Positions 1 to 9,168 of a DNA stretch of 53,290 bases are shown in pieces. The notes under the pieces are model-generated. The model saw nothing but the letters and a program-made list of their open reading frames with translations. It had not been told where the DNA came from and ran no database searches. A program made the translations under genes and the position numbers. The stretch spans positions 1-53,290 of the forward strand of contig JBBDWV010000025.1 in assembly GCA_040902655.1 (NCBI GenBank), read 5' to 3'. This DNA is from Mycobacteriales bacterium. GTDB taxonomy: Bacteria; Actinomycetota; Actinomycetes; Mycobacteriales; SCTD01. Each line of letters opens with the position of its first letter. The first letter of the stretch is position 1.

Positions 1-68
1 GCCGTGCCGGGGAGGGTGCCGTGCCGGGGAGGGTGCCGTGCCGGGGAGGGTGCCGTGCCGGGGAGGGT
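1..68. repeat. 17-bp tandem repeat, four perfect copies, cut by window edge
   Basis: The unit GCCGTGCCGGGGAGGGT is repeated four times without change, followed by a diverged partial copy to about base 90. The array runs off the left edge, so its full length is unknown. It lies just downstream of the PAC2 gene on the opposite strand. A 17-bp unit is not a multiple of three, so an open reading frame through it changes register each copy; I do not consider it coding. Confidence 0.85.
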
Positions 69-95
69 GCCGCGCGGGGAGGGGGTCCCCCTCGG

Positions 96-1007
96 TCAGG
101 AGCCTTCCTCCGTCTGCTCGGCGAGGAAGCGCTCCAGTTCGTCGCCGAGTTGCTCGGCGGTCGGCAGCGAGCCGCCCATCTCGGCGAGCAGGCTGCGGCC
201 GGCACCGGCCAGATAGGCGTCGTACTGCCGCTCGAGCGCCTCGACGACGCCGCGCACCTCGTCCGACCCGGCCACGGTCTCGTCCACCTGCGTGCGCACG
301 TCCGCCGCGGCGCTCTCCAGTGCTCCGGTCGCGAAGGACAGGCCGGTGAGGCCGGCCAGACTGCCCAGCAGCGACATCGCGGCGGCGGGGTACTCCGCGT
401 CGGCCAGGTAGTGCGGCACCGCGACCGCGAAGCCGGCCGCGTCGTGGCCGGCCTGGCCGAGCCGGTACTCCAGCAGGTGGCCGGCGCTCGCGGGCACCTG
501 CACCGTGCCCACCCAGCGCTCGTGGCCCGCGACCAGCTCCGGCCGGGTGGCGTGCGCGATGATGCCCAGCGGGCGGGTGTGGGGGACCGCCATGGGGATG
601 GCGTTCAGGCCGACGGTGGTGCTCACGCCGAGCTGGACGACCAGCTCACCGACGGCGGCCGTGAAGGCCTCCCAGCGGACGTCCGGCTCCGGACCGGCGA
701 GCACCAGGAACGGCGTCCCCTCCGCGTCGTGGGCCAGGTGCACGGCCAACAGCGGATCGGCGTACCCCGTCCAGTGGTCCTCGTCGAAGGTCATCAGCGG
801 ACGACGCGCCCGGTAGTCCAGCAGCGCGTCGACGTCGAAGGTGGCGATCACCCGGGAGTCGTGGCTCTGCAGCAGGTGTGCCCGCGCCAGTCGCTTGGCG
901 CTGCCCGCATCGACGAACCCGTCGAGCGCCTGCACCAGCACCGGGCCGTCGAGCCGGGGCAGGTCGGCCTCCACCTCGTACAGGTCGTGCGGGTCCTGCT
1001 GGTGCAC
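96..1007 (-). CDS. PAC2 family protein
   Basis: This 303-residue protein belongs to the PAC2 (proteasome assembly chaperone 2-like) family common in actinobacteria. The family hallmark near the N terminus is visible as VLVQALDGFVDAGSAKR (about residues 23-39), followed by a long alpha/beta domain and an acidic, helical C terminus. In eukaryotes PAC2 helps assemble the proteasome; in actinobacteria, which can have 20S proteasomes, the role is not established. The start is GTG with a good GAGAGGAG Shine-Dalgarno about 8 nt upstream. The gene precedes nothing on its own strand inside the window. The family assignment is by recognition; the chaperone role is inference. Confidence 0.85.
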   Translation of the reverse strand: MHQQDPHDLYEVEADLPRLDGPVLVQALDGFVDAGSAKRLARAHLLQSHDSRVIATFDVDALLDYRARRPLMTFDEDHWTGYADPLLAVHLAHDAEGTPFLVLAGPEPDVRWEAFTAAVGELVVQLGVSTTVGLNAIPMAVPHTRPLGIIAHATRPELVAGHERWVGTVQVPASAGHLLEYRLGQAGHDAAGFAVAVPHYLADAEYPAAAMSLLGSLAGLTGLSFATGALESAAADVRTQVDETVAGSDEVRGVVEALERQYDAYLAGAGRSLLAEMGGSLPTAEQLGDELERFLAEQTEEGS

Positions 1008-1061
1008 GCCGTGCTCCTCTCGTCCTGCTGTCCAACGCCTCCCCGGAAGGGGGTGTTCCGC

Positions 1062-1421
1062 TCACGCGAGCGGGCGGCGGCCCGCGAAGCCGAGATCGGC
1101 CCGGTGATACCACGCCAGCAACGGGTCGCCCTCCAGCCAGCACAGCAGGACGGGTACGCCGTCCAGTTCCGTGGGAAAGTCCACCAGCAGCGGCGCCCAT
1201 CCCTTGAGCTCCGCGCCCGTGGACTGGACCGTCGTCATCAGCTCGTCCAGCCGGGCCTCGGCCGCCTTCAGCTCGGGCAGGCCGCCGAGCAGCGACGCCC
1301 CGCCGGTACGGACGGCTGCCGCGAGCTCGGCCGCGTCGGCGCGCAGCACGACCAGCTCGTCGAGCACGGGCCGCAGCCGAGCCAGCTCCTCGCGTGCCTG
1401 CTCGACCGTGAACAGCCCCAT
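1062..1421 (-). CDS. DUF2203 family protein
   Basis: A 119-residue helical protein beginning MGLFTVEQAREEL, the usual N terminus of DUF2203 proteins, and containing the family's C-terminal segment WYHRADLGFAGRRPL. The function of the family is unknown. I chose the ATG at 1421 rather than an upstream ATG (1451) or ATG-like extension (1487), because conservation normally begins at the FTVEQA segment and a -10-like TAGCCT ends 8 nt before it, as for other apparently leaderless genes here. It lies 54 bases upstream of the PAC2 gene on the same strand and may be cotranscribed. Confidence 0.75.
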   Translation of the reverse strand: MGLFTVEQAREELARLRPVLDELVVLRADAAELAAAVRTGGASLLGGLPELKAAEARLDELMTTVQSTGAELKGWAPLLVDFPTELDGVPVLLCWLEGDPLLAWYHRADLGFAGRRPLA

Positions 1422-1571
1422 GGCGCCGAAGGCTACGGGAGCTGCGCTCATGACGGTGATGTGACGCTGGTGTGACGGGAATCGCACCCGGCGCGCGGGC
1501 CGTTTGTCCGATTCTCCTGCACACTTGTAGGCACAAGCACGCGCCTGACCGACGCCGAGTCCCGCCCACGG

Positions 1572-1735
1572 TCACGCAAGGCGCACCACAAACCCGAGGG
1601 CGGGAACGGGGGACCCACATCTCCACGGGCCGCGACAGCGGCCCTCGGGGCGAAGCGCGCCACTGCCGTCCGGCAGGCCGCGCCGGGCACTCTCCGCCCG
1701 AGCCCGACAGCTCACCCCGCAGGCGTGCGAGAGGC
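1572..1735 (+). promoter_or_regulatory. c-di-AMP (ydaO/yuaA) riboswitch
   Basis: The leader of the downstream hydrolase carries the conserved blocks of this RNA class in order: CGGGAACGGGGGACCCAC (1601-1618), GGGGCGAAGC (1647-1656), and CCGCCCGAGCCCGACAGCTC (1694-1713), followed by CCCCGCAGGCGTGC. The closing P1 helix is CACGC (1573-1577) with GCGTG (1723-1727). The P1 3' strand sits directly against the GAGAGG ribosome-binding site (about 1729-1734). In actinobacteria this class is known upstream of NlpC/P60 and resuscitation-promoting-factor genes, which is the context here. c-di-AMP binding normally turns expression off; the mechanism at this copy is not visible. Confidence 0.85.
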
Positions 1736-1743
1736 CCACACCC

Positions 1744-2850
1744 ATGTACTCCCCGCGTCATGCCCGTCCGTCCTGCCTGCCCGCCCGCGCCGCGGCCGGC
1801 ACCACGCTGACCGCCGTCCTGCTCCCGCTCGTTCTCGCCGGCCCCGCCTTCGCGCAGGAGTCGGCCACCCCCACCGCCACCATCGGCTCCAGCCCCGAGC
1901 CGACGCCCTCCGCCGAACCGATGCGTGCGCAGACGACGATGCGCATCTCGGCCACCACCGTCGGCGACGACGGCCGCTCCTCGATCGGGGTCCGGCTGCT
2001 CGCCGACGACCGGGCCGTCCCCGACGCGCTGGTCGACGTCGAGGCGCGAACCGGCTCCACCTGGAGTTCCGTCGCGCAGCTGAGGACCAACGCCCAGGGC
2101 CTGGCCGTCGGGTCGCTGCCGTTCTCCGAGAGCACCCGTATCCGGGCCACCCACTCGGGCAGTGCCACGCGTACCAGCGGCACCAGCCCGGAGATCGTGG
2201 TGGTGCGCAAGCAGGTCACCGCGATGCGCATCTCGGCCACGCAGGCCGGCGCCGACGGCCGCTCGCGCATCGGTGTCCGGCTGCTCGCCGACGGCCGGGC
2301 GGTGCAGAACGGCTACATCCGGCTGGAGGCGGCCACCGGCTCGGGCTGGCAGTACATCGGCCGGCTGCTCAGCAACGCCGAGGGCCTCGGCCAGGGGTCG
2401 CTGCCGTTCGACCGCGACACCCGCATCCGGGCGACGTACGCCGGCAGCAGCACGCGTACGCCCGGCGCCAGCCCGGAGATCGTCGTGAAGGCGACCACGC
2501 TGGGCCGGCGAGCCGTGCAGATCGCGGCGGAGCAGCAGGGCAAGCCCTACCGCTACGGCTCGACCGGCCCGAGCAGCTTCGACTGCTCCGGTTTCACCAC
2601 CTACATCTTCAAGACCCGCCTGGGCAAGAGCATCCCGCGCACCAGCGCGCAGCAGGAGGCGTCGATCCCGCGCGTCGCACAGTCCGCCAAGCGCCCCGGC
2701 GACCTGCTGTTCTTCCGCAGCGGCGGCCGGGTCAGCCACGTCGGCGTCTACGCCGGCAGCGGCCGGATGTGGGCCGCGCCGACCACCGGCGACCGGGTGA
2801 AGCTGCAGGCCATCTACTCCAGCAGCTACACGGTGGGCCGGGTCTCCTAG
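1744..2850 (+). CDS. Secreted NlpC/P60 peptidoglycan hydrolase with two N-terminal repeats
   Basis: A 368-residue exported protein. Residues 1-37 form a Sec signal peptide ending AFA-QE. Two copies of a ~90-residue domain follow (about 64-154 and 159-249), each starting with MRISAT and ending with SPEIVV, so they are a recent internal duplication. The C-terminal NlpC/P60 domain (about 254-368) has the catalytic Cys in FDCSG (Cys281) and His in SHVGVY (His332). Such enzymes cleave gamma-D-Glu-mDAP stem-peptide bonds in the cell wall. The two repeats look like an Ig-like or substrate-holding module, but I do not recognise the family. Control by the upstream c-di-AMP riboswitch fits a link between wall remodelling and osmotic signalling. 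Confidence 0.9.
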   Translation: MYSPRHARPSCLPARAAAGTTLTAVLLPLVLAGPAFAQESATPTATIGSSPEPTPSAEPMRAQTTMRISATTVGDDGRSSIGVRLLADDRAVPDALVDVEARTGSTWSSVAQLRTNAQGLAVGSLPFSESTRIRATHSGSATRTSGTSPEIVVVRKQVTAMRISATQAGADGRSRIGVRLLADGRAVQNGYIRLEAATGSGWQYIGRLLSNAEGLGQGSLPFDRDTRIRATYAGSSTRTPGASPEIVVKATTLGRRAVQIAAEQQGKPYRYGSTGPSSFDCSGFTTYIFKTRLGKSIPRTSAQQEASIPRVAQSAKRPGDLLFFRSGGRVSHVGVYAGSGRMWAAPTTGDRVKLQAIYSSSYTVGRVS

Positions 2851-2876
2851 CCCGTCCGCCGCGGCGCGCCGTTGCA

Positions 2877-2914
2877 CGACCCACAAGCTGCCCGCGTGGC
2901 CGGGCTGCGGGTCG
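2877..2914 (+). terminator. Stem-loop downstream of the NlpC/P60 gene
   Basis: CGACCC (2877-2882) pairs with GGGTCG (2909-2914), and inside it GCCCG (2890-2894) pairs with CGGGC (2901-2905) around a CGTGGC loop. It starts 26 nt after the stop codon. There is no T-tract, which is usual for high-GC actinobacterial terminators. It also overlaps the promoter region of the next gene. Confidence 0.5.
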
Positions 2915-2936
2915 CTCGGCGGCTACCGTGGCCGCC

Positions 2937-5036
2937 GTGACGGGGGCCCGCGCGACGAAGGCGCTGCAGGCGCTGGACGCCGCGCTGGGGGCCGTGCCGG
3001 GATCGCAGGAGCGGCCCGGCCAGCGCCGGATGGTCGAGGCCGTCGCCACCGCCCTGGGCTCCGGCGAGCACCTGCTCGTCCAGGCCGGTACGGGCACCGG
3101 CAAGTCGCTGGGCTACCTCGTCCCGGCCCTGGTCTCGGGCAAGCGCGTCGTGGTGGCCACGGCCACCAAGGCGCTGCAGGCGCAGCTGGTCGACAAGGAC
3201 CTGCCGCGGCTGGTGCGGGCGCTCGCACCGGTGCTGAAGCGCACCCCGACCTACGCGCTCGCGAAGGGACGGGGCAACTACCTGTGCCTGCAGCAGGTGC
3301 ACGGCGGACCGGGGGCCCGTGAGGACGAGCCCGACTCGTTGTTCGACGGCCCGGCGTCCTCGCTCGGCACGCAGGTCGTCCGGTTGCGCGACTGGGCCGG
3401 CGAGACGGAGAGCGGCGACCGCGACGAGGTGCCGTTCCCGGTGACCGACCGGGCCTGGCGGCAGGTGTCGGTCAGCGCCCGCGAGTGCCTGGGCAGTCGA
3501 TGTCCCGACCGAGCCGACTGCTTCTCCGAGCAGGCCCGCGAGGTCGCGCGCGAGGCGGACGTGATCGTGGCCAACCACACCCTGCTCGCGCTGGACGTCT
3601 TCACCGGCGTGCAGGTGCTGCCCGAGCGCGATGCCGTCGTGCTCGACGAGGCGCACGAGTTCGTCAGCTCCGTCACCGAGGCCCTCTCCCACGAGCTGAC
3701 GCTCGGCGACGTCCGGCGGGCCGTGGGTGCGGTGGGCGAGCTGGTGTCCGAGGCGACGGTGAGCCGGCTCGAGGACGCGCGCGACGGGCTGGAGGGGGTG
3801 CTGCAGCTGCTGGAGCCGGGCTGGGTGCGGGCGCTGGACCGGCACTCGCTCGACGTCCTCGGGCTGCTCGAGGCCGCCGCCACGGCGGCCTGCAGCGAGA
3901 TCACCCGTGAGATGTCGTCCGGCGAGCTGGCCGGGAACGACGTCGAGCTGGCCCGGCGGGAACGGGCCCGTGGCGCCCTGACCGCGGTGGCCGAGGCGGC
4001 CCGGGAGATCGGCACCCCGTCGGTCTCCTCGGCGGTCTACGCGACGGCGGACGGCTCCACCACCCGGTTGCGGGTGTCGCCGCTGCGGGTCGGCGGCGCG
4101 CTCGGCAGCCGGTTGTTCGGCGAGACCACCGTGGTGGCGACGTCGGCGACGCTGACCCTGGGCGGGTCGTTCCGGCACGCCGCCGGGCAGCTCGGCCTGA
4201 CCTGGCTGGCGGGCTCCCCGATGGGGGAGGGCGAGCCGCACGACGGTCGCGAGCAGGCCGCGGTGGACGAGGCGCTCGACGGTGCCGAGGACGACCCGCC
4301 GCCGCGCTGGAAGCACCTCGACGTCGGCAGCCCCTTCGACTACCGCCGGCAGTCGCAGCTGTGGGTCGCGCGGGAGCTGCCCGACCCCGGCCGGATGGGC
4401 GTGTCCTGGGCGCGTGAGGTCGACGCGCTGCTCGTCGAGCTGGTGCTGGCGGCCGGCGGCCGGACCCTCGGGCTGTTCAGCTCGACCGCCGCGGCGGTCC
4501 GGGCGGCGGCGGCCGTCCGCGAGGCGACCGACCTGCCGATCCTGCTCCAGGGCGAGGACTCGGCGGGGGCGCTGCAGCACGCCTTCGGCGCCGACGCCCG
4601 CAGCTGCCTGTTCGGCACCCGCTCGTTCTGGCAGGGCGTGGACACCCCCGGCAGCGCCTGCCAGCTCGTCGTGATCGACCGCATCCCGTTCGGGCATGTC
4701 GAGGACCCGCTGTCCAAGGCGCGGCTCGCGGCTGCAGCCGACGCCGGGCGCAACGGCTTTCTCGAGGTGACCCTGCCTCCGGCGGCGGTGCTGCTGGCGC
4801 AGGGCACCGGCCGGCTGATCCGGTCGACGCAGGACCGCGGCGTGGTGGCGGTGCTGGACCCACGGCTGGAGACCGCCGGCTACGCCGGGGTGCTGCTGGC
4901 CAGCCTGCCGCCGTTCTACCGGGCCCGGTCGAAGGAGGCGGTGCTCGCCTCGCTGCGGGCCATCGACGCGTCGGCGCCACCACTGACCCCCGTGGGCCCG
5001 CCGCCGTCCGAGCGCCGCCGGGCCCTCGCCGGCTGA
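2937..5036 (+). CDS. dinG: DinG/XPD-type ATP-dependent DNA helicase
   Basis: A ~699-residue superfamily 2 helicase. Walker A is AGTGTGKS (about residues 50-57) and the motif II box is LDEAHEF. Four cysteines (NYLC, then ECLGSRC and DC) lie between them in the position of the XPD/DinG iron-sulfur cluster. The C-terminal RecA domain carries SATL, GTRSFWQGVDTPG and the motif VI segment QGTGRLIRS. It is expected to unwind 5'-3' DNA during repair or at R-loops. I chose GTG at 2937 because a -10-like TACCGT ends exactly 7 nt upstream; GTG at 2928 is an in-frame alternative. It is followed 28 bases later by the enoyl-CoA hydratase gene, with no obvious functional link. Confidence 0.9.
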   Translation: MTGARATKALQALDAALGAVPGSQERPGQRRMVEAVATALGSGEHLLVQAGTGTGKSLGYLVPALVSGKRVVVATATKALQAQLVDKDLPRLVRALAPVLKRTPTYALAKGRGNYLCLQQVHGGPGAREDEPDSLFDGPASSLGTQVVRLRDWAGETESGDRDEVPFPVTDRAWRQVSVSARECLGSRCPDRADCFSEQAREVAREADVIVANHTLLALDVFTGVQVLPERDAVVLDEAHEFVSSVTEALSHELTLGDVRRAVGAVGELVSEATVSRLEDARDGLEGVLQLLEPGWVRALDRHSLDVLGLLEAAATAACSEITREMSSGELAGNDVELARRERARGALTAVAEAAREIGTPSVSSAVYATADGSTTRLRVSPLRVGGALGSRLFGETTVVATSATLTLGGSFRHAAGQLGLTWLAGSPMGEGEPHDGREQAAVDEALDGAEDDPPPRWKHLDVGSPFDYRRQSQLWVARELPDPGRMGVSWAREVDALLVELVLAAGGRTLGLFSSTAAAVRAAAAVREATDLPILLQGEDSAGALQHAFGADARSCLFGTRSFWQGVDTPGSACQLVVIDRIPFGHVEDPLSKARLAAAADAGRNGFLEVTLPPAAVLLAQGTGRLIRSTQDRGVVAVLDPRLETAGYAGVLLASLPPFYRARSKEAVLASLRAIDASAPPLTPVGPPPSERRRALAG

Positions 5037-5064
5037 CGCCGGCCGGCTTGCGAGGATGCCGGGC

Positions 5065-5889
5065 ATGGACCTGGTGACGGTGCTCGGCGACGCGGCCTCC
5101 CACCTGTCGGTGAGCCGTGCGGGCGGTGTCGTGACGCTGGCCTTCACCCGGCCCGACAAGCACAACGCCGTCTCGTACGCGATGTGGCGGGCCCTCGCCC
5201 GGTTGATGCCGGTGCTCGCGGCCGACGAGCGCTGCGACGTGGTCGTCGTACGCGGAACTCCGGGCGGGCCCTTCTCCAGTGGCGCCGACATCGGCGAGTT
5301 CTCCACCCTGCGCGCCGATCCGGAGGGCGCACAGGCCTACGGCGAGGCGGTCGAGGCGGGGGAGCAGGCGCTGATCGGCTTCCCGAAGCCGACGGTGGCG
5401 CTGATCGAGGGCTTCGCCATCGGCGGCGGGAGTCAGATCGCGCTGGCCTGCGACCTGCGGGTCTGCGAGACCGGTTCCCGCTTCGGGATTCCCCCGGCGA
5501 AGCTGGGCGTCGTCTATGCCCTCGGTTCCACGGCCCGGCTGGTGGAGACCGTCGGCGCCGCGTGGGCTCGCTGGATCCTGCTGACGGGCGACCTGCTCGA
5601 CGCGCCCACCGCACTGCGCATCGGCCTGGTGCACGAGGTCGTGGAGCCCGGCGCCGTCGAGGACCGGGCGTACTCCCTCGCGCGGATCCTGGCCGCCCGG
5701 GCCCGGGTGTCCGCGATCGGCGGCAAGGCGCTGATCGCGCGTGCGGCGGCCGGCCGGCTGGCGGAGGACGACGACGTGCTCGCGCTCTACCGGCAGTCGT
5801 GGACCAGCGCGGAGTACGCCGAGGGAGTCGCGGCCTTCCTCGCCAAGCGGGCACCGGACTTCCCGGCGGCGCGGGGCGGCACGAGCTGA
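5065..5889 (+). CDS. Enoyl-CoA hydratase/isomerase family protein
   Basis: A 274-residue crotonase-fold protein. It has the CoA-binding RPDKHNAVS segment, the first oxyanion-hole stretch SSGADIGEF, and the second, EGFAIGGGSQIALACDLR. The Glu usually acting as base in hydratases would fall in the RFGIPPAKLGVVYALGST segment, where Pro/Ala occupy the usual Glu positions, so true hydratase activity is uncertain and an isomerase, decarboxylase or hydrolase role is possible. I prefer ATG 5065 over ATG 5056: GAGGAT ends 7 nt before 5065, suggesting a leaderless start. It is the last gene before the ABC exporter pair and is probably independent of it. Confidence 0.85.
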   Translation: MDLVTVLGDAASHLSVSRAGGVVTLAFTRPDKHNAVSYAMWRALARLMPVLAADERCDVVVVRGTPGGPFSSGADIGEFSTLRADPEGAQAYGEAVEAGEQALIGFPKPTVALIEGFAIGGGSQIALACDLRVCETGSRFGIPPAKLGVVYALGSTARLVETVGAAWARWILLTGDLLDAPTALRIGLVHEVVEPGAVEDRAYSLARILAARARVSAIGGKALIARAAAGRLAEDDDVLALYRQSWTSAEYAEGVAAFLAKRAPDFPAARGGTS

Positions 5890-5956
5890 GCGGACTGCGG
5901 CGGTGCTCCGTCGGACGCGACGTCTAACGTCTGCGCGTCGACGGGACGGGGACGCG

Positions 5957-6921
<965 letters not shown>

Positions 6922-6925
<4 letters not shown>

Positions 6926-7725
6926 GCGCGTTCACCGCCGCGCTGGGTGACGGCGCCGTCGTCGCCCGGCGCAATCTGATCAAGGTCAAGCGGGTGCCCG
7001 AGCTGCTGGTGTTCACCACGCTCCAGCCGATCATGTTCATCCTGCTGTTCGCCTACGTCTTCGGCAGCGCCATCGACACCGGCGTGGTGGACTACCGCGA
7101 GTTCCTCATCGCCGGCATCTTCGCCCAGACGGTGATCTTCGGCGCCACCCTCACCGGCGCCGGCCTGGCCGACGACATCCAGAAGGGGATCGTCGACCGG
7201 TTCCGGTCCCTGCCGATGTCCCGCTCTGCGGTGCTGGTCGGCCGCACCACCAGCGACGTGCTGAACAACGTGCTCGTCATCACGGTGATGTCGCTGACCG
7301 GGCTGGTCGTCGGCTGGCGGATCCGCACCTCGTTCCTCGAGGCGCTCGGCGGCTTCCTGCTGTTGCTGCTGTTCGCCTACGCCATCTCCTGGATCATGGC
7401 CTGGGTCGGGCTGCTGGTGCCGTCGGTGGAGGTCGTCCAGAGTGCGTCGTTCATCGTGATCTTCCCGCTGACCTTCATCGCCAACACCTTCGTGCCCAGC
7501 GCCGGCCTGCCCGGCCCGCTGCGGGTCGTCGCCGAGTGGAACCCTGTCTCGGCGGTGACGCAGGCGGCCCGCGAGCTGTTCGGCAACCTCGGGCCGGGCG
7601 CACCTGAGCCGCAGGTGTGGTCGCTGCAGCACCCGGTGCTCTACACCCTGCTGTGGGTCGCGCTGATCCTGGCGGTCTTCGTGCCGCTGGCGGTGCGACA
7701 GTACGAGCGGGCCGCGTCCCGCTGA
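6922..7725 (+). CDS. ABC-2 type permease, DrrB type
   Basis: A 267-residue integral membrane subunit with about six hydrophobic segments (for example LLVFTTLQPIMFILLFAYVFG and the segments around residues 60, 110, 150, 175 and 245). It contains the ABC-2 features DIQKGIVDRFRSLPMSRSAV and EWNPVSAVTQAARELFG near the C terminus, which are typical of DrrB. It pairs with the ATPase encoded immediately upstream through a 4-base overlap. Together they should form a 2+2 exporter for a hydrophobic compound or lipid. No biosynthetic genes lie nearby, so this is more likely general efflux than self-resistance. Confidence 0.92.
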
Positions 7726-7742
7726 CGCGCCCAGGCCCATGT

Positions 7743-7800
7743 CCCGGCCCCGGCCCCGGCCCCGGCCCCGGCCCCGGCCCCGGCTCGGCCCCGGCCCCGG
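7743..7800. repeat. CCCCGG hexanucleotide tandem repeat
   Basis: The hexamer CCCCGG is repeated about seven times, interrupted by CTCGG, then twice more. It fills most of the gap between the DrrB-type gene and the convergent spermidine-synthase-like gene. It could act as a structured transcription barrier between them. Copy number is probably variable and prone to sequencing error. Confidence 0.8.
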
Positions 7801-7824
7801 TTCCGGCTCGGCGAGGAGCGGGGC

Positions 7825-8652
7825 TCAGCGACGGAACAGGTCCGGTGGCGGCCGCGGGACGCTCCGGGCGGTCGCGTCGGTGACCGGAGCAGCCCCGCCG
7901 GTGAAGTCGCGCAGATCGTTGCCGCTTACCAGCCGGGCGCGCCCTGCCGCGCGTGACACCGTGCGCGTCAGCTCGGCCTCCGGCAGCCGGGCCTGTGACC
8001 CGGCGAGCACCAGGTTGGCGAACCGCCGGCCGCGCAGCACCGACGGGTCGGCCAGCAGCAGCACGTGCTCGAACGCCGCCAACAGTGTCGCCACCTGCGC
8101 CCGGGCGAAGGCGAGCGGCCCGCCGTCGGCGACGTTGACGACGTAGACGCCACCGGGCCGCAGCAGCCGCTGCACCTGCTGCACCCACTCCGACGTCGTC
8201 ACGTGCACCGGCACGAGCGAGCTCTCGAAGACGTCGGCGACGACGAGGTCGCTCTCGCCCTGGCGCAGCGTGGGCAGCTCGCGGCGCGCGTCGCCGATCC
8301 GCAACCGGAAACCGCGGGTGCCGAAGGACGTGCGCACCAGCTCGGCGAGCTGCTCGTCGACCTCCACGACCAGCTGCCGTGACCCGGGGCGGGTCGCGGC
8401 CACGTAGCGCGCGAGCGTGCAGCCGCCGCCGCCGAGGTGCACGGCGGTGAGTGGCCCGTCGGGCAGGCCGTCCACGACGTCGCCCATCAGCCGTACGTAG
8501 TCGAACTCGAGGTGCGTCGGGTCGGCGCGGTCGACGTAGGACTGGGCGACCCCGTCGACGCTGAGCAGCCAGCCGTCCTCTGCGTCGAGGTCCTGCAACA
8601 GCTCGGCCTCGCCGAAGCGCACGGGATACCGGCCCGGCACCGGGCCGCTCAC
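7825..8652 (-). CDS. Spermidine synthase-like methyltransferase-fold protein
   Basis: A 275-residue Rossmann-fold protein of the spermidine-synthase-like family. The nucleotide-binding core is VHLGGGGCTLARYV followed by the acidic strand end VVEVDEQ, then IGDARRELPTL and VVADVFESS where true synthases have their catalytic Asp. The substrate-gating residues of real putrescine aminopropyltransferases are not obvious, so polyamine synthesis is not assured. The GTG start overlaps the stop of the Nudix gene upstream (GTGA), so the pair is coupled. A metabolite-repair or nucleotide-related role with the Nudix enzyme is speculative. Confidence 0.75.
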   Translation of the reverse strand: MSGPVPGRYPVRFGEAELLQDLDAEDGWLLSVDGVAQSYVDRADPTHLEFDYVRLMGDVVDGLPDGPLTAVHLGGGGCTLARYVAATRPGSRQLVVEVDEQLAELVRTSFGTRGFRLRIGDARRELPTLRQGESDLVVADVFESSLVPVHVTTSEWVQQVQRLLRPGGVYVVNVADGGPLAFARAQVATLLAAFEHVLLLADPSVLRGRRFANLVLAGSQARLPEAELTRTVSRAAGRARLVSGNDLRDFTGGAAPVTDATARSVPRPPPDLFRR

Positions 8653-9092
8653 GGCAGCAGCCGGCGCAGCGCGGGCCAGGCAGCGGCGAACGCGCTGTGC
8701 AGCGGCAGGTCCGCGACCTCGCCGACCGGCACCCACCGCAGCTCGAGGCTCTCCCGCTCCGGCACCACCGGCAGCCGGTCCGGGAGAGTTCCCACGAAGG
8801 TCGTGTAGCTCCAGGTGCCGTGGTCGGCGACGTGCTGGGCCCGCACGACCAGGGCGGTGAGATCCAGCCGGGTCTCCTCGACCGTCTCCCGGCGGGCCGC
8901 CTGCTCGGCGGTCTCCGCGCCGGCCCGGGCGCCGCCGGGGACGCCCCAGGTCCCGCCGTCGTGGCTCCAGGCTGCCCGGTGCTGCAGCAGGACGTACGGC
9001 CCGGGTGCGACAGCCAGCAAACCGGCCGCGCCGTACCGGCCCCAGTGCTGGTGGCCGAGCGAGCACTCGAGCCATCCGTCGCCGTCGGTCAT
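8649..9092 (-). CDS. Nudix hydrolase
   Basis: A 147-residue Nudix protein. The Nudix box runs from GARAGAE through RETVEE (about residues 54-75) and keeps the catalytic REXXEE core; Arg occupies the position of the last Gly, a tolerated variation. The fold start LLQHRAAWSHDGGTWGVPGG is typical of the MutT-like subgroup that hydrolyses nucleoside diphosphate derivatives. Substrate specificity cannot be read. It is the first gene of a two-gene unit, overlapping the spermidine-synthase-like gene by four bases. An AGGAG sequence lies close upstream of the ATG. Confidence 0.88.
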   Translation of the reverse strand: MTDGDGWLECSLGHQHWGRYGAAGLLAVAPGPYVLLQHRAAWSHDGGTWGVPGGARAGAETAEQAARRETVEETRLDLTALVVRAQHVADHGTWSYTTFVGTLPDRLPVVPERESLELRWVPVGEVADLPLHSAFAAAWPALRRLLP

Positions 9093-9168
9093 GGCTCCTG
9101 CCTACCCGGCGCGCGGGCGGGCCGCGCGACCGGGGCAGGATGACCCGACGCCGAGGAGAGGAACGTCG

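Noticed and set aside
4-216. Frames through the 17-bp repeat at the left edge
   Set aside because: Repeat unit not divisible by three, Gly/Arg/Pro low complexity; opposite to the PAC2 gene.
2847-5306. Long minus-strand open frame opposite the DinG-like helicase
   Set aside because: It is a GC-rich shadow: no recognisable domain, repetitive Arg/Gly/Ala composition, while the plus frame has complete helicase motifs.
7825-8652. True spermidine synthase
   Set aside because: Family fold is clear but the polyamine-binding residues are not evident and no polyamine genes are adjacent, so I keep only a fold-level name.
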